From Lewinellaceae bacterium (GTDB lineage: Bacteria > Bacteroidota > Bacteroidia > Chitinophagales > Saprospiraceae), in the NCBI GenBank assembly GCA_016712415.1, contig JADJRC010000029.1, positions 1-44,309 of the forward strand: a stretch of DNA of 44,309 bases, given 5' to 3'. The notes beneath the pieces are model-generated. The model had not been told where the DNA came from, did no database searches, and saw nothing but the letters and a program-made list of their open reading frames with translations. Positions 1 to 7,923 of this stretch are shown here, piece after piece. Both the position numbers and the translations under genes were made by a program. Position 1 is the first letter of the stretch, and every line of letters starts with the position of its first letter.

Positions 1-326
1 TTGGCCTTTGTCAAATCTGTTCCTTCAAGATCAGCCCCTTCAAGATTTGCGCCTTTGCAGTTTGAATTAGCAAGGTTCAATCCCGAAAGATTAACCCCTT
101 TCAAATAGCAGTTCGACAGATTTATATTGGAAATGCCGTCTTTGTTTAGCCTTCTAATAATTCCTACAATTCTGTAAGATGCTTCCTTTTCATCCCAACC
201 CCTATAATTGTCAATTTCATCTTGATACCGCGTAATCCTTTCGCGCCGTCCTCGTAAGGCGTCATATACAGAAAGTAGTACACCAAAAATTATTAAATCA
301 TAAAATAACCCATGCGCTTCAACTAA

Positions 327-347
327 GGAACGTGTCGTAAATAACTT
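327..347. repeat. Left terminal inverted repeat of the IS
   Basis: This 21-bp end is the exact reverse complement of 1600-1620. The transposase frame reads through it (residues VIYDTF) before stopping at 319-321 in flanking DNA. Confidence 0.9.
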
Positions 348-1569
348 TCCGGTTTTCAATTTGCCGGAGCAATTCTGTAATTCCAATTTGAATTGACCTT
401 GTCGTGTTTGATATTGCATGTTTCCCAAAATTTTTCATTCTTTTTTTGCCGGTTAAGAATTTTCTGCGAATGATCTGGGTCTCAATTTTCAGTTTTGATT
501 TCAGGTCTGTATTTCGTTGATCGATTAGTTTTTGGCGGTTTGGGCTGAGTCCAGTTTGATACCACTCCAATATCTTGTCACTGCCGGGAATAGCCGATGT
601 TCAATAGGGTTATATTTAGAGCAATAAGGCGGATAATGGGCGATTATGAACTTTACTCCCAATTCATCGGCCAATTGCTGCACCTGTTCTTTGAAAAGAC
701 TGTTTCTACTGCCGTTGGAGCCTCCGCCATCACATAGGATAAGAATAGGCTGGTCTTTATTGTATCTCTTTACTTCCATGTTTGTTCCACCACCTCCGAA
801 TACATTCCACGCTGAATTCTGCTGTGTCGCCTGATGTGCCAATGAACATATATCCATTATTGAGTCCCAAGTCATAAATCCTGTGGTACGATTTTACCCG
901 TGGCAAAACTGTTAAAGTCGTGGTCATAACAGGCAACTTTCCCATCTGCAAGCACACGGCCCGAACGGTAAAAATCACCCTAAATACTCCTTTTTCTTGG
1001 CATCTATGCTCAAAACGGCATGCCCGCGAGAAAGGTGGTACCGCTTTAGGCTTTTTATCCTTTCAAATTGTTCATTCCGACCTTCAACCTCTTTCATCAC
1101 CGTGTCTTTTGACATCTTCCGCTTGCCTAAATCAACTTTCGACAATAATCGATATACAACCTCACGACATACCTTGATTCCTTTATCCAACATCTTCTTC
1201 CGAATCTCTTCAATACTTAGATACGTCCAGCGAGTCCCATGAACCGGGCAACCTGCCGTATGCGAATCAATTACTTCTTCGAACTTCTTCATCAACTTCG
1301 GCTCGTTTGATTCTTTGCTCCGACGGCCACCACCAGCCTTGCGAATCCGATCCTTCAAAAAACTTTTTTTTCGAACTCATCAAGCCCAGATTGAATAGTC
1401 TTGGCTGATATCTTGAACAACCGGAAATGTACGCAACCCCGCCATGACCTAGTTTTCGTGCTTCTATGGCAGCATAGTGCCGCCGGTCTTTTTTTTCGTT
1501 CAGACTCTCGAACATGTAAATCATATCCTGCTCGATTTCTGGTGGGTACTGGAAATTCAACTTTTTCAT
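327..1569 (-). pseudogene. ISAzo13-family transposase, frameshifted
   Basis: DDE transposase whose pieces are spread over several frames but together cover the whole protein: start MKKLNFQYPPEIEQDM at 1569, a middle part with LSIDAKKKEYLG (first Asp), a part with YDLGLNNGYMFIGTSGDTAE, then ILCDGGGSNGSR (second Asp) and HYPPYCSKYNPIEHRLF (catalytic Glu), ending in a basic tail. The D-D-E motifs are all present. Breaks occur near 1410 (GGTTG for GGTTTG), 1370 (A8 for A9), 985 (GGG for GG), about 885, about 765 and 551 (A5 for A6). Almost all are one-base changes in homopolymers, so it is unclear whether the gene is dead or misassembled. As written it cannot make a full transposase. Confidence 0.85.
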
Positions 1570-1599
1570 CCCCAAATTTAATTCTTACCTTGAAACCCG

Positions 1600-1620
1600 A
1601 AGTTATTTACGACACGTTCC
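1600..1620. repeat. Right terminal inverted repeat of the IS
   Basis: Exact reverse complement of 327-347, ending in ACGTTCC and followed directly by TAA, the same triplet that precedes the left end. Confidence 0.9.
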
Positions 1621-1868
1621 TAATATGTCGTCGATAATTAAATTCGGATCATTTGCATCTATCATTCGCAAAATGGCGAATAACACAACGGCAGCGAATA
1701 GGAAAAACCGCAGGATTATTAACCATGCGTTCCCAAAGAGTAGAAAAATGTTTTCATTGGTTGAGATATTGAATGAAAAAGGAAATTTGATTGAGGCCTT
1801 GCATTGCCGGCGGCGGCGCTTGCGGTGGTTATTACAGATTAGAAAAACTTTTTTCGGGGTTTACCGGG

Positions 1869-2882
1869 TCAGTCGCCCTTTTTCTTTTTCCCGGCACCAA
1901 TTTTTTTAAGATCGGCTTCCAGTTCTTTCAGGCTTTCAGCCTGTTCCAAGGCCTGTTGTTTGACCTTGAATTTTTCGTATTCCTTACCGGCCATTTCATC
2001 GGCTAACGCCTTTTGAAGCCGTCCGGCGTGTTCTAATACTTCGCGTTCGTTAATGGTCAGTATATCGTTCAGGCGCTTTATCCAGTCTTTCATGTACATG
2101 GCTTTACGCTGTTGGGCTTGCGCCTCTGCAAAAGCAAGGTATTGTTCGACCAACAGGTTCAGGGCGGTTATTTCGTCTTCGCTCAGGTAGTTTTTAGCCG
2201 TTGTCACATCGCCTTTCCGAACCTTGGCGCCTGCCCAGGTGGTCAAGCCCATGTTCGGTTTGGCGGCGTTGGCGCGTCCGGCAATGATTTCGGCAGCGGT
2301 TTGTTTGCTCACTGCCCAAAGCAGTTTGTTTTGTACGATCTTGAAAAACTCCTGTGTCGTTTGGCTGTCTTCATTGTAGTCTATGCTGGTCGCATACAAG
2401 TCCTTGACCTTTTGGTAAAACACCTTTTCTGAACTGCGAATGTCCCGGATACGGGCCAACAGTTCGTCAAAGTAGTTCATTTGGCCGGCGCGTTTCAGGC
2501 GTTCGTCATCGAGGGTAAAACCTTTGATAATATACTCCTTTAGCCGTTGTGTTGCCCAAATGCGGAATTGGGTACCCCGGTGGGATTTAACCCGGTAGCC
2601 AACAGAAATAATAACATCGAGGCTGTAATACTCCAAATCCCGTTCAACGCTTCGTTCTCCCTCTGTTTGAACTGTTCGGAATTTCCGAACAGTTGCATCA
2701 TTCATCGGTAATTCGTTTTCCTCGAACACATTTTTGATATGTTCGCTAATGGTTGATTTTGCCTTTTGAAACAATTCGACCAACTGATTCAGCGTAAGCC
2801 AAACCGTTTCGCCCTCCATCCGGACTTCCACCTTGGTTTGCCCGTCTTCCGATTGGTAAAGAATGATTTCACTTTCTGCCAT
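1869..2882 (-). CDS. rhuM: RhuM-family virulence/DNA-binding protein
   Basis: About 337 residues, full length for the RhuM family, named after a gene of a Salmonella pathogenicity island and common in genomic islands; its biochemical role is not established. The N-terminal part has the conserved block VWLTLNQLVELF followed by KSTISEHIKNVFEENEL, which looks like a helix-turn-helix, then the family signature YYSLDVIISVGYRVKSHRGTQFR around residues 85-105. The C-terminal third is helical and Lys-rich. ATG at 2882 (MAESEIILYQ) is preferred over a TTG three codons upstream. It lies 20 bp downstream of a broken integrase and directly upstream of the interrupted pentapeptide gene, all on the minus strand, so it is best seen as island cargo. 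Confidence in the family is high; function is inference. Confidence 0.85.
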   Translation of the reverse strand: MAESEIILYQSEDGQTKVEVRMEGETVWLTLNQLVELFQKAKSTISEHIKNVFEENELPMNDATVRKFRTVQTEGERSVERDLEYYSLDVIISVGYRVKSHRGTQFRIWATQRLKEYIIKGFTLDDERLKRAGQMNYFDELLARIRDIRSSEKVFYQKVKDLYATSIDYNEDSQTTQEFFKIVQNKLLWAVSKQTAAEIIAGRANAAKPNMGLTTWAGAKVRKGDVTTAKNYLSEDEITALNLLVEQYLAFAEAQAQQRKAMYMKDWIKRLNDILTINEREVLEHAGRLQKALADEMAGKEYEKFKVKQQALEQAESLKELEADLKKIGAGKKKKGD

Positions 2883-2902
2883 GACGTACAAGGTTTTGAG
2901 TG

Positions 2903-3285
2903 TTAGTAATCGAGTTTGATTTTTCCCACCGCATCGCGTTTCTTTTCGTCAACGATCTTTGCGTAAATCTGCGTTGTCTTCAATTCGCGGTGCCCTAACA
3001 TTTTGGAAACCGTGTAAATGTCGGTTCCGTTGGTGAGTTGCAACGTTGCGAACGTGTGCCGGAAACAGGGAAAAGTTATGTCCTTAGTAAGGCCGGCTTT
3101 CAGTACCCATTGTTTCAAAATGACATTGTGCCAGGCAGAATATTTCAGGCCGGTAAAAACCCGCTGGTCGAGCGGGCCGGCTTCGCCTAACAATTCGCGG
3201 GCCTGGTCGGAGATCGGCATTACTTCCACCCCGTCCGTTTTTTGCTGCCGTCAATCTTTTTCCGTCGAAGGGTAACTTTTGTCAT
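2903..3285 (-). pseudogene. Tyrosine recombinase (integrase) with internal deletion
   Basis: The C-terminal catalytic part is clear: PISDQARELLGEAG, then FPCFRHTFATLQLTNGTDIY, LGHRELKTTQIYAKIV. This supplies the second Arg, the His of LGH and the Tyr nucleophile of the phage-integrase family. The first 15 residues (MTKVTLRRKKIDGSK, ATG at 3285) match the arm-binding start of Bacteroidota integrases. About 200-250 residues between them, including the core-binding domain and the first catalytic Arg, are missing. In addition one base appears to be missing in an A6 run near 3240; restoring it fuses both pieces in frame into a protein of about 125 residues. Such a product would not be an active recombinase. 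Confidence 0.8.
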
Positions 3286-3321
3286 TGTCTTTTATGTTTT
3301 CGATTTCCTCACCTGGTCGGG

Positions 3322-3513
3322 TTACGGGGTATTGCTGAAAAATTTGTCAATGGCCGAACGGGGAATAATCGAGCGCCTGCCCACTTTCTTTACTTGAATT
3401 TCCCCGCGCCCGATTAGCCGGTAAATTGTTCGCCGGCTTACCCGTATCAGTTTCGTGGCCTTCGGTACGGTCAGGAATTCCAGGCGCTGCACTTCCTCCA
3501 CCGGCTTTACCAC
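3322..3513 (-). CDS. Excisionase-like HTH DNA-binding protein
   Basis: A 63-residue protein with a MerR/excisionase-type helix-turn-helix: EFLTVPKATKLIRVSRRTIY followed by RLIGRGEIQVKKVGRRSII and a terminal helix DKFF. This is the pattern of the HTH_17/excisionase family, which binds DNA at attachment sites or acts as a small regulator. The annotated start is GTG at 3513; the frame stays open further upstream over a Pro- and Gly-rich stretch, so the true start is uncertain. It lies 37 bp upstream of the integrase remnant on the same strand and between it and mnmE, the usual place for a recombination directionality factor. Confidence 0.7.
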   Translation of the reverse strand: MVKPVEEVQRLEFLTVPKATKLIRVSRRTIYRLIGRGEIQVKKVGRRSIIPRSAIDKFFSNTP

Positions 3514-3891
3514 AAAGCGTCGGGTTTCCGGGGGGGCGGGGCCGAACCCTTTTCTCCACGCTTCCGGGACTTTTTGGCCGTTTTTGACGCTCCCGTTCGG
3601 CGCAAACTGGGGGAAAAGGGGGGGGTTGTGGTTGTACGGGCTTCAAAAATTTCAATGCTCACAAATTCACGTTACCCGGATAGATGAACTCATTTTGCCG
3701 TTTTAATGCCGGGTTATCCCCCTGTTTTGGTGTTCAGTTTGTGCACAATTTGCGCCTAAAAAGGGTTGGGGGGGAAAATAAGTACAAAATCAACAACAGG
3801 CAACAAAAATAAAAATGATGTTTTAAACGAAAAATACAAATTGGAAGCATTCCTTTTTTTAGTATGTTTTTGTTTTTCGTTGTTTGGCTAC
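3514..3891. other. Gene-free stretch between the HTH gene and mnmE
   Basis: No convincing gene is seen. The part next to the HTH gene (3514-3650) is G/C-rich with several homopolymers (G8, C6-type runs) and leaves open frames of low complexity. The part from 3770 to 3890 is A/T-rich with runs of A and T. It is where the border of the mobile region with the chromosome should lie. Confidence 0.5.
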
Positions 3892-3909
3892 TTACTTCCC
3901 AATACAAAA
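3892..3909 (-). other. Candidate attachment site: last 18 bp of mnmE
   Basis: On the minus strand this reads TTTTGTATTGGGAAGTAA, coding for the conserved end FCIGK-stop. It differs by one base from the 18-bp site used by the Salmonella genomic island SGI1, which inserts at the 3' end of the same gene (thdF/trmE/mnmE). The similarity follows from protein conservation, so it proves nothing alone. But an integrase remnant, an excisionase-like gene and other mobile cargo start right beyond it. No second copy is seen in this window; it would be expected beyond base 1. Confidence 0.4.
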
Positions 3910-5349
3910 CTTCCCAAATATATTCCCCAACAAATCCTCCACCCCGATCTCCCCTGTGATCTCGCCCAGAAAACTCAGCGACCGCCGGATGTCCTGGGCC
4001 ACAAAATCGCCGGTGACACCGGTGTCCAGACCGGTCAGCACGTCGGCCAGCGCCTCGTCGGCGCGGCGCAGGGCGTCGTAGTGGCGGGCGTTGGTGACGA
4101 CGGTGTCGTCCACGTTGATGTCGCCGCCGGCGACGGTTTCGAAGAGTTTTTCTTTCAGGTAGGGGATGTTTTGCTGGTGCTTTGCCGAAATGGGGACGAT
4201 TTGTTCCGGCGAAAGAAAGCCGGAGAAGGCTGTGAGGTCGGCAGGCGGATCGCCCAGCAGGTAGGGATGTATGCCGGGCTGCACGGGGTCGGTCAGCCAG
4301 CCGGCCTGGAAAAGCGGGTTGCGGTCCATTTTGTTGCAAATGACCAGCAGTTTTACGCCCTCCACATCCAGGCTGCGCAGGTCGGCAAACAACTCGGCAA
4401 GCGTCATGCCGCCGGTCACATCCCAGACATAACACAACACCGACGCCTCGCGGACCTTCTCCATCGTGCGCTGTACACCGAGGACTTCGATCTGGTCCTG
4501 CGCTTCACGGATACCTGCCGTGTCGATAAGCCGAAACTGCACACCTTTGATATTCAATACTTCTTCAATGGTGTCGCGGGTCGTGCCTGCGATCTCGGAC
4601 ACGATGGCGCGCTCTTCGTTGAGCAGGGCGTTGAGCAGGGTGCTTTTACCGGCGTTGGGCCGCCCGGCGATGACGGTGGCGACGCCGGTTTTCAGGGCGT
4701 TTCCGAGGGTAAAGGAATGGAGCAACTGCCCGATGTAGTTGCGTATTTTTTGTACCAGTGTCTTGAGTTGGGTTCGATCTGCAAATTCAACGTCTTCTTC
4801 CGAGAAATCGAGTTCGAGTTCCACAAGGCTGGCGAAATGGATCAGTTCTTCGCGCAAACGCGTGATCTCGTTTTTAAAACCGCCGCGCAACTGCTTCAGC
4901 GCCACGCCATGCGCCGCCTCACTCTGCGACGCGATTAAATCGGCGACGGCCTCGGCCTGGCTGAGGTCCATCTTGCCGTTGAGAAATGCCCGCAGCGTGA
5001 ACTCACCGGGCTCGGCCAGCCGCGCGCCACGGCGAAGCAGCAACTGCAACACCTCCTGCTGGATATACGGCGAACCGTGTACGGATATCTCCACCAGTTC
5101 TTCTCCGGTGTAGGATTTCGGGGCGCGGAACAGGGTGACCAGCACCTCGTCAAGGGCATGGCCCTGCTCGTCTTCAATACGCCCGAAATGGGCGGTATGC
5201 GTGGGCTGGTTTTTCAGCCGTTTGCCCTTGAACACTGCGTCGGCTATGATCAGCGCGCGCGGACCGGACAGGCGAAGCACCGCGATCGCGCCAACGCCCG
5301 GTGGCGTGGCAAGTGCGGCAATGGTGTCGGAAAGATCGGGAAGGAACAT
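3892..5349 (-). CDS. mnmE: tRNA modification GTPase MnmE
   Basis: MnmE works with MnmG to install the carboxymethylaminomethyl group on the wobble uridine of certain tRNAs. The protein from ATG 5349 is 485 residues, near the usual 450-480. It has the N-terminal folate-binding domain (MFLPDLSDTIAALATPPG; GEFTLRAFLNGKMDL at 115-129), a helical domain with inserted G domain (G1 GRPNAGKS 229-236, G2 AGTTRDT 254-260, G3 DTAGI 276-280, G4 NKMD 339-342), and the C-terminal FCIGK with the functional Cys. An upstream ATG at 5430 would add 27 residues of low-complexity sequence (made by a GTGTGAG repeat) that is absent from the family, so 5349 is chosen. Its 3' end borders the mobile region. Confidence 0.96.
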   Translation of the reverse strand: MFLPDLSDTIAALATPPGVGAIAVLRLSGPRALIIADAVFKGKRLKNQPTHTAHFGRIEDEQGHALDEVLVTLFRAPKSYTGEELVEISVHGSPYIQQEVLQLLLRRGARLAEPGEFTLRAFLNGKMDLSQAEAVADLIASQSEAAHGVALKQLRGGFKNEITRLREELIHFASLVELELDFSEEDVEFADRTQLKTLVQKIRNYIGQLLHSFTLGNALKTGVATVIAGRPNAGKSTLLNALLNEERAIVSEIAGTTRDTIEEVLNIKGVQFRLIDTAGIREAQDQIEVLGVQRTMEKVREASVLCYVWDVTGGMTLAELFADLRSLDVEGVKLLVICNKMDRNPLFQAGWLTDPVQPGIHPYLLGDPPADLTAFSGFLSPEQIVPISAKHQQNIPYLKEKLFETVAGGDINVDDTVVTNARHYDALRRADEALADVLTGLDTGVTGDFVAQDIRRSLSFLGEITGEIGVEDLLGNIFGKFCIGK

Positions 5350-5377
5350 AGTGGGGGGAGTGGTGAGGGGAGGTGGG

Positions 5378-5398
5378 GTGTGAGGTGTGAGGTGTGAG
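5378..5398. repeat. Heptanucleotide tandem repeat (GTGTGAG)x3
   Basis: Three perfect 7-bp units directly upstream of mnmE, with degenerate G-rich copies continuing to about 5352. They lie in the 5' leader region of mnmE and belong to the class of 7-bp short-word repeats seen elsewhere in the window. Confidence 0.75.
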
Positions 5399-5551
5399 AT
5401 TGGGGGTGCAAAATTCGGCTTTTTGGGCAATATTTTCCTTTGGAAATGGCTGAAGTCGAGCTAAGGTTTTCAAAATCTTGAAGGCCTGATCGCCAGAACG
5501 TGAAAATGTCCAGTAATAGAGCCCCGGCCACAATTTCATTCCCCTTAACGC

Positions 5552-5584
5552 AAAAAAACCCGGCTGCGACGTTTCACAACCGGG
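5552..5584 (-). terminator. Intrinsic terminator, minus strand
   Basis: On the minus strand CAACCGGG-complement pairs with 5559-5566 to make an 8-bp stem (one G-U pair) with a 10-base loop, followed by seven T (5552-5558). It would end a transcript coming from about 5893, upstream of and separate from mnmE. Confidence 0.7.
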
Positions 5585-5893
5585 GTTCTCGCCTATGAAG
5601 CATAAGACATCTGAACCGTGGGGATGCGGTTAAAAGGGGTGTTTGTTTCGAACATGTTTTTTGAGCAATAGAAAACCTGTTCCAGGCATCGCAGTTGATG
5701 CGGACGCCAGTATCCCGGCATGCAGATGCCGGGTCAGGTCTTTCGCCGAATAAAGCGTACGGAGAAGGGTGCGGCGATAAAATCGCACATGATTGGCGTG
5801 AAAAACGCCAGGCCGGGAAGTGCAAATCTGTCCATGGGATAACGGAATATTGCAGTCATTAAATCGGAACTGTTTGGCAATGGATTAAACTGA
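5552..5893 (-). ncRNA. Candidate small transcript (RNA or 41-residue peptide)
   Basis: No recognisable protein gene lies between mnmE and the repeat at 6023, yet the minus strand has a promoter-like box (5900-5907), several stable hairpins and a good terminator (5552-5584), giving a unit of about 340 nt. Hairpins seen include CCCGGCAT/ATGCCGGG at 5714-5721/5726-5733 (perfect 8 bp), GGCG/CGCC near 5800 and GCGAT/ATCGC near 5780. A short frame at 5734-5859 could code 41 residues (MTAIFRYPMDRFALPGLAFF...). I do not recognise it as tmRNA, RNase P RNA or 6S RNA. A non-coding RNA is the more likely reading because of the hairpins; this is inference. Confidence 0.35.
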
Positions 5894-5899
5894 ATGCAA

Positions 5900-5932
5900 C
5901 AAATGTATGCAAATGGGCAGGGAATTGCCAAT
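5900..5932 (-). promoter_or_regulatory. Candidate promoter of the 5552-5893 transcript
   Basis: The minus strand has TACATTTG (complement of 5900-5907), fitting the Bacteroidota -7 box TAnnTTTG, and ATTG 21 bases upstream (complement of 5929-5932) as a partial -33 box. Confidence 0.4.
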
Positions 5933-6022
5933 CCATTATCTTAAAAGTGTCGGCAGCGCGTCTTTTTTAACATATGGCGATTAGTGCCGATGGGTATGGA
6001 TTTTAAGCGGTATCGAGGGTTT

Positions 6023-6132
6023 GGTACCGACGGCTGGGTACCGACGGCTTTAGCCGTTGTATTACCGAGGTATTCATTCATTGAGTTCTGTTGTTCGACG
6101 GCTTTAGCCGTCGGTACCCAGCCGTCGGTACC
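6023..6132. repeat. Large inverted repeat with GGTACCGACGGCT words
   Basis: Left arm 6023-6057 and right arm 6098-6132 are 35 bp each and reverse complements except for the central AAA/TTT of ACGGCTTTAGCCGT, which is itself a short palindrome present in both arms. Extra copies of the word CGGTACCCCGGT follow to 6150. It sits 27 bp downstream of the NUDIX gene stop (minus strand) and could end that transcript as a strong hairpin, or be a repetitive extragenic palindrome. Confidence 0.8.
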
Positions 6133-6158
6133 CCGGTCGGTACCCCGGTCAATACAAG

Positions 6159-6642
6159 TTAGAAATCCGAGAATCCCGCCCATTTGTTGCCGAACTGCTC
6201 CCAGAATGCGAGGACTTTGCTGCGCGCCGGAAACTCTGAATAGATGGTGTTGTCGCGGATGCAACGCAATACGTGCAGGGTGGGTTTCGACACTTCTCCC
6301 GGCAGGTTGCTGACCGGCAGCCAGGCCACATCCTTGAATTTTTTTGGCTCCAGTGATTCCGGTTCGCCGCGCAAGCGGGCTGCTTTAAAAATACAGGACG
6401 ATCAGGGTCTCGTCCTTTTTCAGTTTGTGTCGGTGGAGTACGTGTACAAGACTCAGGTCGTCGGGCTCCACATGGATACCGGCCTCTTCCTTGGCCTCTC
6501 TGGCCAGGGCCTCGCGGGCGAATTCGTGTTCTTCAACATTTCCGCCGATGAGCGAAAAGCGTCCTCCGTTCTTTTTGGTTTGCCGGAGAAAAAGCATTTT
6601 ACCGTTTTCTTCCAGTATAAGCCGGACGGCGAAAATGAGCAT
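6159..6642 (-). pseudogene. NUDIX hydrolase, single frameshift
   Basis: NUDIX enzymes cleave nucleoside diphosphates linked to another group X. The first frame (ATG 6642, MLIFAVRLIL) carries the full Nudix box around residues 33-56: G-x5-E-x7-REAKEEAG, with the metal-binding REAKEE. It stops at 6385 within TATTTTTAA. Removing one T from the T5 run (6387-6391) continues in frame through KAARLRGEPESLEPKKFKDV and a C-terminal part to 6159, giving about 160 residues, normal for a small NUDIX protein. Substrate cannot be told. The conserved sequence on both sides of the break argues for a sequencing error or a very young mutation. Confidence 0.8.
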
Positions 6643-6713
6643 GACCTGTCAGGAGGATAGTTTTAAAAGATGCAAACAACCGGCACAAAGTAAGGGTATG
6701 CTTTGGAAAGTTG

Positions 6714-7181
6714 TTATTCTTCGTAGATATCGAGTACGGCTGCCTGAATATCGTCTTTAGGCAACTTCTGCTGGGCTAACTCCCGGCGTTTATCGGAGCG
6801 TTTGGTCCGGATATCATGCTGTGTTTGCTGGTACAATTCCACCTGCTCCTTGGTGTGCAGGATGCGGCGTATGCTGTTCAGCGTACCTTTTTGCAGGCTC
6901 TCCAGTTTGGCGAGGTAAAGGCTGCGGTTGCTGGTTTGCAGCGATTCCAAACCGGCCATATTGCGCAATTTGCGCTGCTGGATCGTGTACATCTCTTTGG
7001 CCTGATCGGCATCGAGCGTGTATTTGTCCACGAGTTTTTCAGTAGCTTCACGTGCTACAGCCTCGTCGGTGCCGGCCGCGTTCTCGGATGGGGGCTTGGC
7101 TTCCGCACTTTGGGCTGAAAGGGCAGCAATACCTGTTGCCAGAAAAAATAAAAGTGAAAAAAGGTGTTTCATGGCCATCAT
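6714..7181 (-). CDS. Secreted helical protein of unknown function
   Basis: About 155 residues from MMAMKHLFSLLFFLATGIAA (ATG 7181; ATG 7172 is equally possible), a signal peptide with cleavage likely after ALSAQ. The mature part is charged and predicted mostly helical: a segment like VAREATEKLVDKYTLDADQA, then EMYTIQQRKLRN and a Lys/Arg-rich tail ending in DIYEE. The pattern of an EF-like helical region followed by QQRKLRN resembles Spy/CpxP-like periplasmic helical proteins of Bacteroidota, but no family motif is certain. It follows the DUF4230 gene on the same strand by 84 bp and is likely co-transcribed. Confidence 0.7.
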   Translation of the reverse strand: MMAMKHLFSLLFFLATGIAALSAQSAEAKPPSENAAGTDEAVAREATEKLVDKYTLDADQAKEMYTIQQRKLRNMAGLESLQTSNRSLYLAKLESLQKGTLNSIRRILHTKEQVELYQQTQHDIRTKRSDKRRELAQQKLPKDDIQAAVLDIYEE

Positions 7182-7264
7182 GATCAGTTTTAAAAAGAGC
7201 TTCAAAAGTAGATAATCTTTGTCAAGAACGCCTTGCTCGTGTTCAAAAGTGTCATTTAAAAGCA

Positions 7265-7858
7265 TTATTGACCTATGCCGGGTGCGTTGCCGGTTATTTC
7301 CAGCCGCCATCCGGCACTTTCCACCATGAACCGGATCAGGTCGAGCATCTTCCCGGCCTGCTCTTCCGCCGCAGGCATCAGGTTGCTTTTGAGCGCCTGG
7401 TCGCGGATAAGGTCTTTGGCCCGCTGGTTGATGCGCGTATAATCCTCCGGCGTAAACGATGCAAAGAGACCCTCCGAAATATCGTAATAATCCAGCGAGT
7501 GATCGATACTGAGTATCTCCGGCTCCGGCAGCGCACTCATCCGGATCGTTTTGGTCGCCGGATCCGCTTCCATCTGCAGCATGTTGAGGTCGTAGCCGGC
7601 CGATACGGTGGCGCGCACCCGCACGAGGACTTTTTTATCCCACAACAGCGAAAAATACCCTTGGTACTCGCTGTAATTGTATATCTCGGAAAACTGACCT
7701 TCTACGGTGATGAGTTTGGTGACTGCCTGGATTTTCTCAAGCAACACGGTCGAGTCCTCAACAGGTTTTGATTTGGAAACAAAATACTGGTAACTCAACC
7801 AGCCGCCGACGAGGAAGGCCGCGGCCAGCAACAGTATTTGTATAAAGCCTTTAGTCAT
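7265..7858 (-). CDS. DUF4230-domain membrane-anchored protein
   Basis: A 197-residue protein with one N-terminal membrane helix (GFIQILLLAAAFLVGGWLSY) followed by a DUF4230-like domain, recognised by the pattern AVTKLITVEGQFSEIYNYSE, KVLVRVRATVSAGYDLNML, and the later helical part. DUF4230 proteins are widespread in Bacteroidota and Firmicutes and have no known activity; the domain would sit in the periplasm. It is the first gene of a minus-strand pair with the secreted helical protein. The opposite-strand CapA gene starts 66 bp upstream, so the two share a divergent promoter region. Confidence 0.85.
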   Translation of the reverse strand: MTKGFIQILLLAAAFLVGGWLSYQYFVSKSKPVEDSTVLLEKIQAVTKLITVEGQFSEIYNYSEYQGYFSLLWDKKVLVRVRATVSAGYDLNMLQMEADPATKTIRMSALPEPEILSIDHSLDYYDISEGLFASFTPEDYTRINQRAKDLIRDQALKSNLMPAAEEQAGKMLDLIRFMVESAGWRLEITGNAPGIGQ

Positions 7859-7923
7859 ATCAAGTTCCGGATTGAAGGTTCAAAGTTGGGGAAGTTTGCT
7901 GTTTCTTTGCAAAAAATAACGTT

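Larger units (their letters stand above)
327..1620 (-). mobile_element. Insertion sequence, ISAzo13 type, 1294 bp
   Basis: The element is bounded by perfect 21-bp inverted ends (327-347 and 1600-1620) reading GGAACGTGTCGTAAATAAC from the outside. TAA flanks both ends (324-326 and 1621-1623), consistent with a 3-bp target duplication. The single transposase gene on the minus strand has the motifs of the ISAzo13 family. It sits inside a pentapeptide-repeat gene whose frame is restored when the element is removed, which supports these ends independently. Confidence 0.9.
1..1757 (-). pseudogene. Pentapeptide-repeat membrane protein, split by an IS and cut by the window edge
   Basis: Removing the insertion sequence (327-1620) and one TAA copy joins two open stretches into one frame. 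It reads a hydrophobic segment (NAWLIILRFFLFAAVVLF, around 1690-1735), a second one (LFYDLIIFGVLLSVYDAL, around 255-305), a charged linker, then pentapeptide repeats of the A(N/D)LxG type (CKGANLEGADLEGTDLTKA) running off the window at base 1. Pentapeptide repeats form a right-handed quadrilateral helix; here they would be carried on a two-helix membrane anchor. The best start is ATG at 1757 (MKTFFYSLG), but that frame meets the rest only if one G is restored in the GGG near 1735. It lies just downstream of rhuM on the same strand. Function is unknown. The junction frame agreement is seen directly; the start is inference. Confidence 0.7.

Noticed and set aside
3892..3909. Claim that the site proves an SGI1-like island
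   Set aside because: The 18 bp code for the conserved MnmE end FCIGK, so the match is expected in any organism; only a second copy would show integration.
3766..4938. Long plus-strand frame opposite mnmE
   Set aside because: It lies entirely over the conserved mnmE coding region and has no recognisable domain; it is a shadow of high-GC codons.
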